Positions 50,994-59,663 are shown, counted from the first letter of the stretch. The stretch: 64,000 bases of DNA from JBJMLO01 sp045805265 (GCA_045805265.1 JBJMLO010000015.1:119366-183365), one strand, 5' to 3'. A program made the numbers and translations. The notes: a model not told the origin generated them from the letters alone.

Positions 50994-52433
50994 ATGCGGG
51001 ACTCGCGCTCGCCGGGTGCGGCGCAGGGTGTCGCGCCGCTCGAGGCGGGCGCGGCAGCCGGAGCGGCCGCCGCCCGCCGGGGCTGGGCCCGGGCCCTGCG
51101 CGGGTCCCTCGGGGTCGCTGGGGTCGGGCTGGTCCTCGGCGAGGCCATCTCGTTCCTGGTGCTCGCGGGCGGCGGGGTGCCGGGCCTCGACGCGGGCGGC
51201 GCGGCGCGCGGCGGGATCCTCCTGTTCCTGCTGTTCCACCACGTGGGCTTCGGGGCGCAGATGAGCCCACTCCAGCTCCCGCATCACGCCGAGATCCCGC
51301 TGGCCATGCCCGGCGGCTACGCGGTGGACGCGGTCGTGGGCCTGGCCCTCGTCGGCGGGACCGCGCTCCTGCTGTGGCTCCTCGCGAAGGCCGGGGGCGA
51401 CGTCGCGGAGGTGGCCGGAGGTCGGCCCCGGGATCGCGGTCTGCGGGGAATGCAGGTCGCCGTTCCCTACGCCCTGGTCACGTGGGGGCTGGCCTGGCTC
51501 GCCCACGTGCGGGTGCATTTCGCCGGGATGCCGCCGGTCACGGTGCACGCCTCCCACGTGGCGTCCCTGGGGTGGCCGCTGCTGCTGGGGGCCGTGGCCG
51601 GCTTCGTGGGCGGCGTCCGTTCGGGGCCCGACGGCGCCTGGCATTCGGAGTGGTGGGAATCCGACCGGTGGGGCCGGCGGTGGGAGGGGGCCTTCGCGGG
51701 GGCCACGCGCACGCTCGCGGTGGGCGTGGTCCTCGCGCTGGCCGGCGTCGTCGTGGTCGCGGTGGTCCGGATGGGCGACACCGCCCAGTACGCCTCGGAC
51801 GCGTTCGCGGCCGGTCCCGTCGCCGGCCTGGGCGTGGCAGCGCTGGCCGTCCTCGCGCTGCCCAACGCCGCCTTGTGGGCGCTGGCCCCCGCATTCGGTG
51901 CGTGCGTCCAGATGTCGGGCTCCTTCGGCGCCGCCCCGTACTGCGTCCTCAGCTACACGCGCGCTCCCAGCCATCAGCTGGCGGCGCGCGATATCTACTG
52001 GGGGCTCCCGAAGCTGGGTCCGCCGTCCGCCGCCTTCTGGCTGTTCCTCCTCGTCCCCGTGATCGCCGTCGCCGCGGGCACCGTCCGCGGCGTGCGCACG
52101 GCGGGCGTCGGGGACCGGCGGGAGGGGGCGCTGGTCGCCGGCATGACGGGGCTGGTGTTCACGGGGATGCTGATGGCGGCGCTGGTGCTGTCGATCGTCA
52201 CCGTCCGGTTCAAGGGGCCCGTCAGCTACGCCGGCTCCGGGTATCTGCGGTACGGGCCCCAGCCGTTCGACGCCATCGAGCTCGGCGTGGGATGGGGGCT
52301 CGGCGGCGTGCTGGTCGGCTGGGTGGCCGGGTGGCTCCGGGAACGGCGCCGCCGGAGTGCGGCCTCGGCCCGCGCTCCTTCCACGAGTCCTACCAGGCCA
52401 GCTCGGGCGAGTCCTCGTCGACGACGGCAGTGA
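50994..52433 (+). CDS. Polytopic membrane protein of unknown function
   Basis: 479 residues with about ten membrane segments, alternating with glycine-rich loops (LRGSLGVAGVGLVLGEAISF, GGYAVDAVVGLALVGGTALL, TRTLAVGVVLALAGVVVVAV). The overall pattern resembles DUF6350-like actinobacterial proteins, but I am not certain. ATG 50994 follows a TACGAT box by eight bases without a Shine-Dalgarno, so leaderless translation is likely. Its Arg/Ser-rich tail overlaps the convergent B3/4 gene by 44 bp. Confidence 0.7.
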   Translation: MRDSRSPGAAQGVAPLEAGAAAGAAAARRGWARALRGSLGVAGVGLVLGEAISFLVLAGGGVPGLDAGGAARGGILLFLLFHHVGFGAQMSPLQLPHHAEIPLAMPGGYAVDAVVGLALVGGTALLLWLLAKAGGDVAEVAGGRPRDRGLRGMQVAVPYALVTWGLAWLAHVRVHFAGMPPVTVHASHVASLGWPLLLGAVAGFVGGVRSGPDGAWHSEWWESDRWGRRWEGAFAGATRTLAVGVVLALAGVVVVAVVRMGDTAQYASDAFAAGPVAGLGVAALAVLALPNAALWALAPAFGACVQMSGSFGAAPYCVLSYTRAPSHQLAARDIYWGLPKLGPPSAAFWLFLLVPVIAVAAGTVRGVRTAGVGDRREGALVAGMTGLVFTGMLMAALVLSIVTVRFKGPVSYAGSGYLRYGPQPFDAIELGVGWGLGGVLVGWVAGWLRERRRRSAASARAPSTSPTRPARASPRRRRQ

Positions 52434-53100
52434 CCAGCCGCTCCGGACGGAACACCCGCGCGAGCGAGCCGCGGAGGTCGTCGTGGACCCTGGTCGCGAG
52501 CTCCGGTTCCAGCTCCCCGAGGACCTCGGAGAACACGATGACGTCCCCGGTCTCCGGCCGGACCAGCCCCTCGCGGGCCTGGCGCCACACCAGATGGCGG
52601 GTCAGCACGACCGGTCCGTCGGCGTACGCGACCTCGCCGGGCGGCACGACCTCCGGTTCGTCGGCGTCCAGCGCGGTGAACCGGTCACCCTCGCGCGTCG
52701 GCCGCAGCTCCACGTCGCCGCGGACGGCGCCGAGGTCGAAGGCGCCGGCCGGCGTGAGGTTCCGCAGGGAGACGGCGTGATACAGGTCGACCAGAGGAAG
52801 GATCCGGAATTGCTCGCCGCCCTTCATCGCCCGCCGCAGCAGCGCCTCGATCGAGCTCGGGAACCCGCGCGGGTGGACGCCCATGGACCGGAAGGCCGTC
52901 CGCCACGGCGCCACCCGCGGGTGGGACTGGGCATTCCCGTACGGCGCGGCCGCCGCCGCGGCCCCGCGCCACGCGTCGCCCAGCTCCGCGTCGACGTCGG
53001 TGAGGGGCTCGCCGATGCCGAGCGCGACCGCGGTGGCGACGCGGATCCCGGGAAGCCGCCGGAAGACCGCGGGATCGACGACGAACCGGCCGGCGCGCAT
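52390..53100 (-). CDS. B3/4 (PheRS beta editing-like) domain protein
   Basis: 236 residues from ATG 53100; TACGCT ends seven bases upstream and no Shine-Dalgarno is seen. The B3/4 domain is recognisable by WRTAFRSMGVHPRGFPSSIE near residue 65, ILPLVDLYHAVSLRNLTPAG near residue 100, and FSEVLGELEPELATRVHDDL near the C-terminus. Free-standing proteins of this family resemble the editing domain of phenylalanyl-tRNA synthetase and may deacylate mischarged tRNA; the substrate here is not known. Confidence 0.85.
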   Translation of the reverse strand: MRAGRFVVDPAVFRRLPGIRVATAVALGIGEPLTDVDAELGDAWRGAAAAAAPYGNAQSHPRVAPWRTAFRSMGVHPRGFPSSIEALLRRAMKGGEQFRILPLVDLYHAVSLRNLTPAGAFDLGAVRGDVELRPTREGDRFTALDADEPEVVPPGEVAYADGPVVLTRHLVWRQAREGLVRPETGDVIVFSEVLGELEPELATRVHDDLRGSLARVFRPERLVTAVVDEDSPELAW

Positions 53101-53159
53101 CCCGGCAAGCGTAGCGAGCATCCCCGTTTCACGGCCCCGGGGCCGGGTAGGGCTGGTCC

Positions 53160-53654
53160 ATGGACACGAGGACGCTCACGCCGAGCTGCATCGCGGCCTT
53201 CGTGGACGAAGGCGGCGCCTACGACCACGTGATCCGGGCCGGGATCGACCTCGCCCGGGAGAAGCGTGCGCGGCTGCTGCTGTACGACTCGACCAGCGCG
53301 TCGGCGTTCCGCGAGCCCGTCGCCAGCGAGCTCTCCGCGGAGGGGGTCGGCGAAGAGGTCCCGGCGCTGCTGTCGCCGGAAGAGCTGGAGACGCAGGGCC
53401 ACCACCCGCTGGCGGAGCGGGTCGCCCAGGCCCGGTCGGCCGGCGTCGACGCCTGGGGACGCCTCGCGTCCGAGCACGGTGCCGGGCCATTCCTGGAATT
53501 CGCCGCGACCCAGCGCGCCGACCTGCTGCTCGTCCCCGCGGAGCTCGACGATCCGGGGATCGTGGAGCGCCTCCGGGGCGAGACGGTGGAGGAGACCCGC
53601 TCGGGCACCTCGGCCCGCGTGGTGGCGGTCGATCGGTCGGGCCGGCTGGGCTAG
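53160..53654 (+). CDS. Universal-stress-like protein
   Basis: 164 residues from ATG 53160. The order of elements is that of a UspA-type adenine-nucleotide alpha hydrolase fold: CIAAFVDEGGAYDHVIRAGI, REKRARLLLYDSTSA, a central Glu-rich insert, GAGPFLEFAATQRADLLLVP and TSARVVAVDRSGRLG. The typical GxxGxxx(9)G(S/T) ATP loop is not clear, so it may not bind ATP. Divergent from the B3/4 gene; 88 bp before the next plus-strand gene. Confidence 0.7.
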   Translation: MDTRTLTPSCIAAFVDEGGAYDHVIRAGIDLAREKRARLLLYDSTSASAFREPVASELSAEGVGEEVPALLSPEELETQGHHPLAERVAQARSAGVDAWGRLASEHGAGPFLEFAATQRADLLLVPAELDDPGIVERLRGETVEETRSGTSARVVAVDRSGRLG

Positions 53655-53742
53655 CATCGCCGGGACCGAACGCCGGACACCGCCGTCCGCGGCGGGCGTC
53701 GTCGCGCTCGCCGTGCCGGCCTGTTGCAGAAGAGGGGCCGTC

Positions 53743-54030
53743 ATGTGGATCCGCACCCAGGACGACGAGCTGGTGAACCTCGAGCACATCGAGTACGTGC
53801 TGGTCGAGGAGGACGACGACGTGGGCGGGTTCGAGCTCCGCGCGTACTCCACGGGATGGGAGCCGGAGGGTGACGGCGAGTTCTACACGCTGTCGGCCGT
53901 CGCCACCGACGTCGAGGGGGCCGGCGCGATGGATCGGCTGGTGCACGCGCTGCAACGGGGGGACACGGTCGTGGACTTCCGGGACCCGGCGGGCGCCCAG
54001 TGGGCCACCGGCACCGGCACGCCGCCGTAG
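53743..54030 (+). CDS. Small protein of unknown function
   Basis: 95 residues from ATG 53743 with AGAAGAGGGG upstream. MWIRTQDDELVNLEHIEYVL and then GFELRAYSTGWEPEGDGEFY suggest a small beta protein, ending in DFRDPAGAQWATGTG. The opening resembles small PH-like or DUF-type proteins that begin with WIRT..GELVNL, but no function is known. Convergent with the phosphoesterase gene. Confidence 0.65.
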   Translation: MWIRTQDDELVNLEHIEYVLVEEDDDVGGFELRAYSTGWEPEGDGEFYTLSAVATDVEGAGAMDRLVHALQRGDTVVDFRDPAGAQWATGTGTPP

Positions 54031-54034
54031 CCCG

Positions 54035-55552
54035 TCACCGCACGTTCGAGCAGTCCCGCTCCGGGAGGATCAGGCGCGGCCTCGGCTTCCGTGTGAAGTC
54101 GAACGCCTCGAGCATGTCCCCGGCCACGTGATCCCGCGGCGCGAGCGTGCGCAGCCCGTGGATCCGCTCGACCAGGCGCAGCATCGACGAGAACTCCAGC
54201 GTGGACGAGTCGACGAAGCCCCGCCTCGCCCACGGCGAGATCACGATCGCGGGTACGCGCGGCCCCAGCCCGTAGACGTCGGTGTGCGGCGGCGGCACGT
54301 GGTCGTAGAAGCCGCCGAAGTCGTCCCACGCGAGCACGATGGCGGTGCTCTTCCATTCCGGGCTCCGCATCACGGCGTCGATGGCTCGCACCGTCCAGTT
54401 CTCGCCCTCGCAGACGCTCCCCGGCGGATGGTCGGACAGCCGGAGCGGCGGGGTCAGCCAGGACACTGCAGGCAGCCGGCCGGCCAGCGCGTCGGGCACG
54501 AACTCCGGCTCCTTCGCGAGGAACCGGTGGAGGGGTCCGAACCAGATGTGGCGGATCTCCCGGAGCGGGTTGACGTAGTCGTTGTCGCCCCGGTAGTAGC
54601 GCCAGGGGACGTGCCCTGCGGCAAGCTCGTCGGGGAGCGTCTTGACGTCGAAGCACGGCCATCGGTGGACCAGGTACTCGCCCACCGGTCCGAGCCGGGC
54701 CCGTTGCTCCAGGACGAACACCCGCCGGCTCTCGGACGGCGTGAGCTTGCGGAAGGACTTGGAGCGCTCCTGCCGGTCGTCGCAGTACTCCCGCGCGATC
54801 CCGTTGGATCCGTACTCCGTGGGCTCCTCCAGGCCGACGAACCGGTCGGACTGCGCGGCCACGGTCCACAGGTGCTCCGGGCCCGTCGGACCGTAGATCG
54901 AGCTGAAGAATCGATCGGCCAGCGTGTACCGCTCGGCCCACGCCCAGTAGGCGGGGATCTGGCTCTGGCGCTCCTGGACGTATGACTGCAGCTCGGTGCC
55001 GTTCGCCAGGTGATCGAAGCAGTCCATCTTCCCGCCGTTCACCGCCCGGATGCCGGCCACGAAGCTGTGGTTGACGTCCGGCGTGTGGTCGGGCGCGCGG
55101 CGGAGCGGAACCCGGGAGCCGTCGCACCGCAGGCCCGTCGTCGCGCCGTCGGCCCCGGGGAACCGGCCGAAGTACGTGTCGAAGGTCCGGTTCTCCTTCA
55201 CGAGGAACACGATGTGCTTCAGGTGGCGCCGGGCCGCCGCCACGGTCGCCGCGGACGCCAGTCGGGTGCCCGGCAGCCTGGTTGGGATGTTGCGGTCGGG
55301 CGGGGGTGGCGGCGTCGTCGGGACGGCCGAGGTCGCGCTCGGCGGAGGCGTTGGCGGACCCGTGGCCGGGCGCGAGGAGTGCCGCGTGCCGGCTCCGCCC
55401 ACGCAGGACGTCAGGAACACGGCGGCGATGACCCAGGACGCCGCACGACTGCCGCGCCGGGGCGGCCTTGGGGCTACCGACCCTGGAATCTCGGCTCCCG
55501 CTGCTCGAGATGGGCGGCCACGGCCTCGCGGTGGTCGTCGCTCGACAGACAT
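54035..55552 (-). CDS. Phospholipase C/acid phosphatase-type phosphoesterase (secreted)
   Basis: 505 residues. A positively charged N-terminus, then a hydrophobic stretch ending in a lipobox-like LTSC near residue 50, then a Pro/Ser/Thr linker. The PF04185 phosphoesterase domain follows: HIVFLVKENRTFDTYFGRFP (metal-binding Glu-Asn), PDVNHSFVAGI, and AIVLAWDDFGGFYDHVPPP with the Asp-Asp and His ligands. ATG 55552 is the only start before the signal sequence; it lies inside the end of the enoyl-CoA hydratase gene (79-bp overlap), which is unusual. Likely releases phosphate from phospholipids or other phosphoesters outside the cell. Confidence 0.85.
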   Translation of the reverse strand: MSVERRPPRGRGRPSRAAGAEIPGSVAPRPPRRGSRAASWVIAAVFLTSCVGGAGTRHSSRPATGPPTPPPSATSAVPTTPPPPPDRNIPTRLPGTRLASAATVAAARRHLKHIVFLVKENRTFDTYFGRFPGADGATTGLRCDGSRVPLRRAPDHTPDVNHSFVAGIRAVNGGKMDCFDHLANGTELQSYVQERQSQIPAYWAWAERYTLADRFFSSIYGPTGPEHLWTVAAQSDRFVGLEEPTEYGSNGIAREYCDDRQERSKSFRKLTPSESRRVFVLEQRARLGPVGEYLVHRWPCFDVKTLPDELAAGHVPWRYYRGDNDYVNPLREIRHIWFGPLHRFLAKEPEFVPDALAGRLPAVSWLTPPLRLSDHPPGSVCEGENWTVRAIDAVMRSPEWKSTAIVLAWDDFGGFYDHVPPPHTDVYGLGPRVPAIVISPWARRGFVDSSTLEFSSMLRLVERIHGLRTLAPRDHVAGDMLEAFDFTRKPRPRLILPERDCSNVR

Positions 55553-56262
55553 TCGATCTGCGCGTCCATCTCCGCCGCCATGAGCGCGTCGAGCGGCTCG
55601 CGCGACGCCCGGTCGACGAGCGCCTTCACGTGGCGAACCGGCACCGGCGCGCGGGCGATGAGGGCAGCGGCGAGAGCGCTGGCCTCGCCGTCCAGGTCGC
55701 CCGGCGTGACCACGCGGGTCACGACACCGAAGCGGTCGGCTTCTCGGGCGTCGAACCGCCGACCGGTCCAGATGAGCTCCTTGGCCCGGGCGGGGCCGAC
55801 CAGGGCCGTGAGCCGGGAGTTCCCGCCGAGGTCGGGGATGATGCCGAAGTTCAGCTCGAGGATGCCGAACTGGGCGTCGTCGGCGGCGATCCGGAGGTCG
55901 CAGGCGATCGCCAGCTGGCAGCCAGCGCCCAGGGCGTGCCCGCGCACCGCCGCGATCGTGGGCTTGGGCATCGAGGCCAGCACGGCGAACGGCCGCTGGG
56001 CGAGCGCGACGAATTCACGGAGCTCGCGGGCCGGCTTGCCGAACAGGTCGGGGAACGAGCTGAGATCGATGCCGGCGCAGAAGCTCGGCCCCTCGCCGCG
56101 GACCAGGACCGCACGGACGCCTTGATCCCCGGCGGCGGTGGTTGCCGCATCGCCGAGCTCCCGGAACATGGCGGCGTTCATCGCGTTGCGCTTGTCCGGG
56201 CGGTTCAGCGTGATCGTGGCCAGACTGTCGGCCACGTCGTACGTGATCGTCTCGTGGGGCAT
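55474..56262 (-). CDS. Enoyl-CoA hydratase/isomerase family protein
   Basis: 262 residues from ATG 56262 with GGGAGG upstream. Crotonase fold: ITLNRPDKRNAMNAAMF, the first oxyanion-hole segment SFCAGIDLSSF, RGHALGAGCQLAIACDLRIA and IPDLGGNSRLTALVGPARA. One or both catalytic Glu positions differ from classical hydratases (Asp in PDLGG), so the reaction may be an isomerase or another crotonase type. No other fatty-acid genes are near. Confidence 0.88.
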   Translation of the reverse strand: MPHETITYDVADSLATITLNRPDKRNAMNAAMFRELGDAATTAAGDQGVRAVLVRGEGPSFCAGIDLSSFPDLFGKPARELREFVALAQRPFAVLASMPKPTIAAVRGHALGAGCQLAIACDLRIAADDAQFGILELNFGIIPDLGGNSRLTALVGPARAKELIWTGRRFDAREADRFGVVTRVVTPGDLDGEASALAAALIARAPVPVRHVKALVDRASREPLDALMAAEMDAQIECLSSDDHREAVAAHLEQREPRFQGR

Positions 56263-56294
56263 TCGCGCCTCCCGTGCGGTCCTATGCTGTGGCC

Positions 56295-56594
56295 GTGAGC
56301 CGAGACGAGGAGTCCGGGCCGCAGCGCACCGGATGCTACCTGTGCGGACGCCCCACGTACGACCCGGACAAGCGGTCCCGCCCGTGGGCCCGGGCGGCGA
56401 CGGGGGGACGCCAGGTGCTGGTGTGCCCGGCGTGCCAGCAGGACCGCGCCGACTGGGACGCAGGCCTGGACCGATGCGTGCGGTGCGGCTCGACCCGGCT
56501 CTCAGTCATGCTCGGCGAGGTCGTGTGCCGCGCTTGCGGCGAGGTACAGGCCGCCGACGCCGACGCGGAGGAACCCAACCTCACGGGCGCTTAG
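56295..56594 (+). CDS. Small zinc-ribbon protein
   Basis: 99 residues from GTG 56295; TATGCT ends six bases upstream, no Shine-Dalgarno, so leaderless. Cys pairs TGCYLCGRPTY, LVCPACQQDR, DRCVRCGSTRL and VVCRACGEVQA form two likely zinc ribbons. Probably a nucleic-acid-binding or scaffold protein. The stop codon lies inside the tRNA-Val gene, overlapping its first ten bases. Confidence 0.68.
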   Translation: MSRDEESGPQRTGCYLCGRPTYDPDKRSRPWARAATGGRQVLVCPACQQDRADWDAGLDRCVRCGSTRLSVMLGEVVCRACGEVQAADADAEEPNLTGA

Positions 56595-56659
56595 CTCAGC
56601 GGAAGAGCGCTCGCCTTACAAGCGAGAGGTCGCTGGTTCGAACCCAGCAGCGCCCACCA
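56585..56659 (+). tRNA. tRNA-Val (TAC) with encoded CCA
   Basis: Acceptor GGGCGCT pairs with AGCGCCC, D arm GCTCAGCGGAAGAGC, anticodon stem CTCGC/GCGAG with loop CTTACAA (anticodon TAC), T stem CTGGG-like around TTCGAAC. Unlike the two other tRNAs in the window it encodes the 3' CCA. DNA composition changes directly after it, so its 3' end is a likely attachment site. Confidence 0.95.
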
Positions 56660-56858
56660 GCGTGAACGAGAGAACTGCCTGGTCAGAGGCAGAATCCCGA
56701 CCTCCCGCCGTTTCCCTATTCTTCCTCCGATCACCCGGGGCTTTCTGGCATCTCGCGCACCGGCTGCGCACTCACCGCGTTCCAGGACCCACCTGCTGGT
56801 GAATCCGGCTCTGCCTCAGATGAAGAGGTCTGAAGCATCTCCCTCACGAAGTTCCGGG

Positions 56859-57188
56859 TCACCTCGCGGGTTTGGGCGAGAGCCTGACGGAGACTTCTCG
56901 TTGGACGCCTGGGTCGTAGAGAAGCTTCCTCACACCTTGGGCGGGTACCGCAACGTGGAGCAGCGTGACGGCGAGGATGTCATTGCTGCCGATGTCGTTC
57001 GTACCGTGCGCGTATGGGTCGAGCCGCTCGAACCACGCTCCCGCGAAGCCGCCCTGGGGATCGAAGTACCGCTTGATCCTTCCAGGCGTCTCGGGGTCGC
57101 GCAGGATGCCCTGCACGGCAGTGGTGATGATCGCCAGATCCCCAGGGTCAGATGGCTTCGCGGACCACGGCTCCTTCAAGGGTTGCAC
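56859..57188 (-). CDS. Truncated DUF6308-like protein
   Basis: 109 residues. GRIKRYFDPQGGFAGAWFER and NDILAVTLLHVAVPAQGVRK follow the N-terminal pattern of DUF6308 proteins (phage- and plasmid-associated), but the usual C-terminal half of about 100 residues is missing: the frame stops after LSPKPAR and I find no continuation in other frames. Its start overlaps the end of the upstream gene by 13 bp. Less GC-rich than the genes before the tRNA. Confidence 0.5.
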   Translation of the reverse strand: MQPLKEPWSAKPSDPGDLAIITTAVQGILRDPETPGRIKRYFDPQGGFAGAWFERLDPYAHGTNDIGSNDILAVTLLHVAVPAQGVRKLLYDPGVQREVSVRLSPKPAR

Positions 57189-57451
57189 GCGCAGTTTGCT
57201 GAGAGCGTGCCGCCCAAGCTCACAGCCCAGCGGTCGAGCGGTGGCCTGCTCTTATCGCAGGTCTTCCTGTAGCCGTCTGTCCAGTATCGGCCCCCAGCCG
57301 GAAGAACCGAGATCGACTTGCAGGTGGCCCGGTGCAAGACGACGTAGACGGGTCTGGGCGTTCGATGGCTGTTGACCACGTAGCCGTCCGGGTTTTCGCT
57401 GAGCCACTTGAGGTAGCCGGGGTCGTCATCGATAAAATGCTCAGTGCTCAC
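57176..57451 (-). CDS. Hypothetical protein paired with the DUF6308-like gene
   Basis: 91 residues from GTG 57451 with GAGG ten bases upstream. PGYLKWLSENPDGYVVNSHR and PVYVVLHRATCKSIS, then GGRYWTDGYRKTCDKS, form a compact domain I have no name for; three Cys residues are spread through it. Overlap with the next gene suggests co-translation and linked function. Confidence 0.55.
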   Translation of the reverse strand: MSTEHFIDDDPGYLKWLSENPDGYVVNSHRTPRPVYVVLHRATCKSISVLPAGGRYWTDGYRKTCDKSRPPLDRWAVSLGGTLSANCACNP

Positions 57452-57632
57452 AATGCTCAGCCTCACGCATCGTCCAGAAGCATGCAAGCTGTACCCAGAG
57501 CGGGAGAGTCAGCGCAACGGCCTCTCGGTAATCACACGTCTGTAGTTCATGTCCCATGCCCTGCTACCCTGGGTGTGCTCAGGCGTGGCCTCCTTCCCCA
57601 GCCCGAGACCGTCTGGGCAGGAGGGCACTACG

Positions 57633-58907
57633 ATGGGCAAGAAGAGTAGGGATCGCCACAGAAAGTCCAGAAGAACTAAGCGTGCCGATCCTCTCGTCCA
57701 CGTGAAGGTCGTCCACGCCGAAGGAGATCTCGCTGGCGCAGCGTCCCTGATCAAGCCAGCCCTCCTATACGCCGATCAGGTGACGATCTACTCGCCAGCC
57801 GCCTCGTTGGTGAACCAGGTGTTGAAGCTCGGCGAGGTAACTGATCCGCGAACACGCTTCATCATGTCTCTCGACCTGATCGATGCCGTCCCCCATTTGA
57901 GGGGGCAACTCAATGTTGATGCCGACACGTTTGCGCAGCTTCGAAGCATCCTCGCGCTAGACCCTCGGCTGCTGCGCCAAGTCCTGTCTATGACCGGGGA
58001 CAAAGCAGCCATGGACGGGTACTCCCAGGCGGTAGACGAGATGTCCAAGATCTGGAATGGCCCGATGCAGGAGGCCATGGAACAGATCATCGAGACAACG
58101 GCGGCCACCGAACTCCTCGTCGCCGTGAAGTCGGGGGCTGTGGATGTGGCCGACATGGCTGGTGGAGGCACGAGAGGGGTAATCGCCGATTCCGTGAGAG
58201 CCGCTGTTGGGGACCGCCGCTCCGACTTGACCGACGACATGCTCAGCGAATTCCTCGCCCGGGTGATCGAGATGCTGACCGAGGGCAGCACCTTCCCCCT
58301 CCTCGACGCGTCGTCCGCCGGGCTGGTCCGCATTTTGGAGCGAGAGTCCAGGCTCAACCCTTCGGCGGTGGCGTCCAGGAGAAGCTCGGAGATCCACACG
58401 GCTGCCGACTTCATGAGCTTCCTGCCGTACTTCACCGAGTTGCCGATGGATGAGGTACTAGACCTCCGCGACAGGCTTGCGAACCCTCTTGCGCGTTTCC
58501 GCTCTGAGATGGTCTCTATGGCCCGCGAGTTCCAGACGCGGTCCTTCGATCAGGGGTTCGCGGTGGAGGTGCAGGACGCTTGGAGGCAGCGCGTGGAGCC
58601 TGCGTTGGCCGACATTCGCGAAGGCCTTGCTGAGCACGGATTCCTTCAAGAGGTGAAATCGGTTGCCCTGGGTGATCTCAAGGCCCTGCTAGTGGAGGCT
58701 GGCGGTGTCATCGGCATCGCGCACGGCAATGTGATCTCGCTGTCTGGTCTAATGACCGCCACCATGGCGTCCGGTGTGCCCGCCGCTCACATGGCCGGAA
58801 GCGCGATCAAGGAGATGCAGACGGCAAGGCGCGAGATTAGGAAGAGTGCGTTTTACTTCCTGCATCGCGTGGGTGCGGCAGCCGAGCGGCTGGCACTCAG
58901 CAGCTAA
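57633..58907 (+). CDS. Unknown 424-residue protein of a two-gene island module
   Basis: Starts at ATG 57633 with GGAGGG upstream. The N-terminus is strongly basic (MGKKSRDRHRKSRRTKRADP), then a mostly helical protein: ADQVTIYSPAASLVNQVLKL near residue 50, DADTFAQLRSILALDPRLLR near residue 95, and a C-terminal helical block with PYFTELPMDEVLDLRDRLAN and LARFRSEMVSMAREFQTRSF that recalls actinobacterial phage-linked or DUF6236-like proteins. No catalytic motif is evident. It is 15 bp upstream of the HNH-like gene, so they form an operon. Confidence 0.65.
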   Translation: MGKKSRDRHRKSRRTKRADPLVHVKVVHAEGDLAGAASLIKPALLYADQVTIYSPAASLVNQVLKLGEVTDPRTRFIMSLDLIDAVPHLRGQLNVDADTFAQLRSILALDPRLLRQVLSMTGDKAAMDGYSQAVDEMSKIWNGPMQEAMEQIIETTAATELLVAVKSGAVDVADMAGGGTRGVIADSVRAAVGDRRSDLTDDMLSEFLARVIEMLTEGSTFPLLDASSAGLVRILERESRLNPSAVASRRSSEIHTAADFMSFLPYFTELPMDEVLDLRDRLANPLARFRSEMVSMAREFQTRSFDQGFAVEVQDAWRQRVEPALADIREGLAEHGFLQEVKSVALGDLKALLVEAGGVIGIAHGNVISLSGLMTATMASGVPAAHMAGSAIKEMQTARREIRKSAFYFLHRVGAAAERLALSS

Positions 58908-58922
58908 CCGAGAAGCCGGGCG

Positions 58923-59516
58923 ATGATCTGCAACGGCTGCGGCGAAGAGAAGCCGACCTCGTGGGAGCATCTAATCCATCTCGTGATCGGACGGGTGCTT
59001 CTCAAGGATCATGGGGTAGCCCCGACTGAACTGAGGCCCCGGCTGCGCACCCATCCTTGGTACAAGGAACTCGATCTATGGGAGCACGACCCCGTCGAGG
59101 GGGAGCCGGTCCGCAAGGTGAACTTGGCCGATGCGAAGATCCGGAACCTTCTGTGCCGCGACTGCAATGGATCATGGGCGCGAAGACTTGAGGAGCAGGG
59201 TGGGGAGCGCCTGTACCAGTTCATCCATCTGCATCGTCCCGCCGATGCGCCGGTCATGCGTCGGTGGGTGATGTTCTTCGCGATGAAGCTCTGGTGGACA
59301 GAGAGGCGGACGGAGGCCCTCCGTCACGGCGACCTGCACCAGGTCTTCGACGTGCTACGACGGTCCGGTTCATCCATCGAGACTTCAATTCGGGTTGCGC
59401 GGCTGCGTGCCTCGCGAGACCGGTGGCGGTTCGCGTTCGTCAGGCGAGGCAGGGTGCCAGGGGGCACTGACTCCATCGTCTTTATCTTCTGGGGAGTTGT
59501 CTTCGTTGTCCCCTGA
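58923..59516 (+). CDS. HNH-like zinc protein
   Basis: 197 residues from ATG 58923. CNGCGEEKPTSWEHLI at the start and IRNLLCRDCNGSWARRLEEQ near residue 79 give the CxxC...EH...CxxCN pattern of HNH-endonuclease-like proteins (compare the usual SxEHVxP and CxxCNxxW). The later half (VMRRWVMFFAMKLWWTERRT) is helical and Trp-rich. A nuclease or nucleic-acid-binding role is plausible but unproven. Operon partner of the 57633 gene. Confidence 0.65.
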   Translation: MICNGCGEEKPTSWEHLIHLVIGRVLLKDHGVAPTELRPRLRTHPWYKELDLWEHDPVEGEPVRKVNLADAKIRNLLCRDCNGSWARRLEEQGGERLYQFIHLHRPADAPVMRRWVMFFAMKLWWTERRTEALRHGDLHQVFDVLRRSGSSIETSIRVARLRASRDRWRFAFVRRGRVPGGTDSIVFIFWGVVFVVP

Positions 59517-59548
59517 GCGCGACCGGGGCGGACCTATCTGATGTTCCC

Positions 59549-59641
59549 ATGGCCGAACTAGTGGACGACATCGTTGTGGGGGATCTGCCGAAGCTGACAG
59601 TCACTCAAGTGGCCAAGCTTCTCCGGCCCCGGGAGCGTTAG
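59549..59641 (+). CDS. Possible 30-residue ORF or gene fragment
   Basis: ATG 59549 to TAG 59641 reads MAELVDDIVVGDLPKLTVTQ then VAKLLRPRER, which resembles the opening of a small helix-turn-helix or excisionase-type protein cut short. TATCTG stands nine bases upstream. It may be a fragment. Confidence 0.25.
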   Translation: MAELVDDIVVGDLPKLTVTQVAKLLRPRER

Positions 59642-59663
59642 CGAGCAGATTCGTTTTTCCAGA

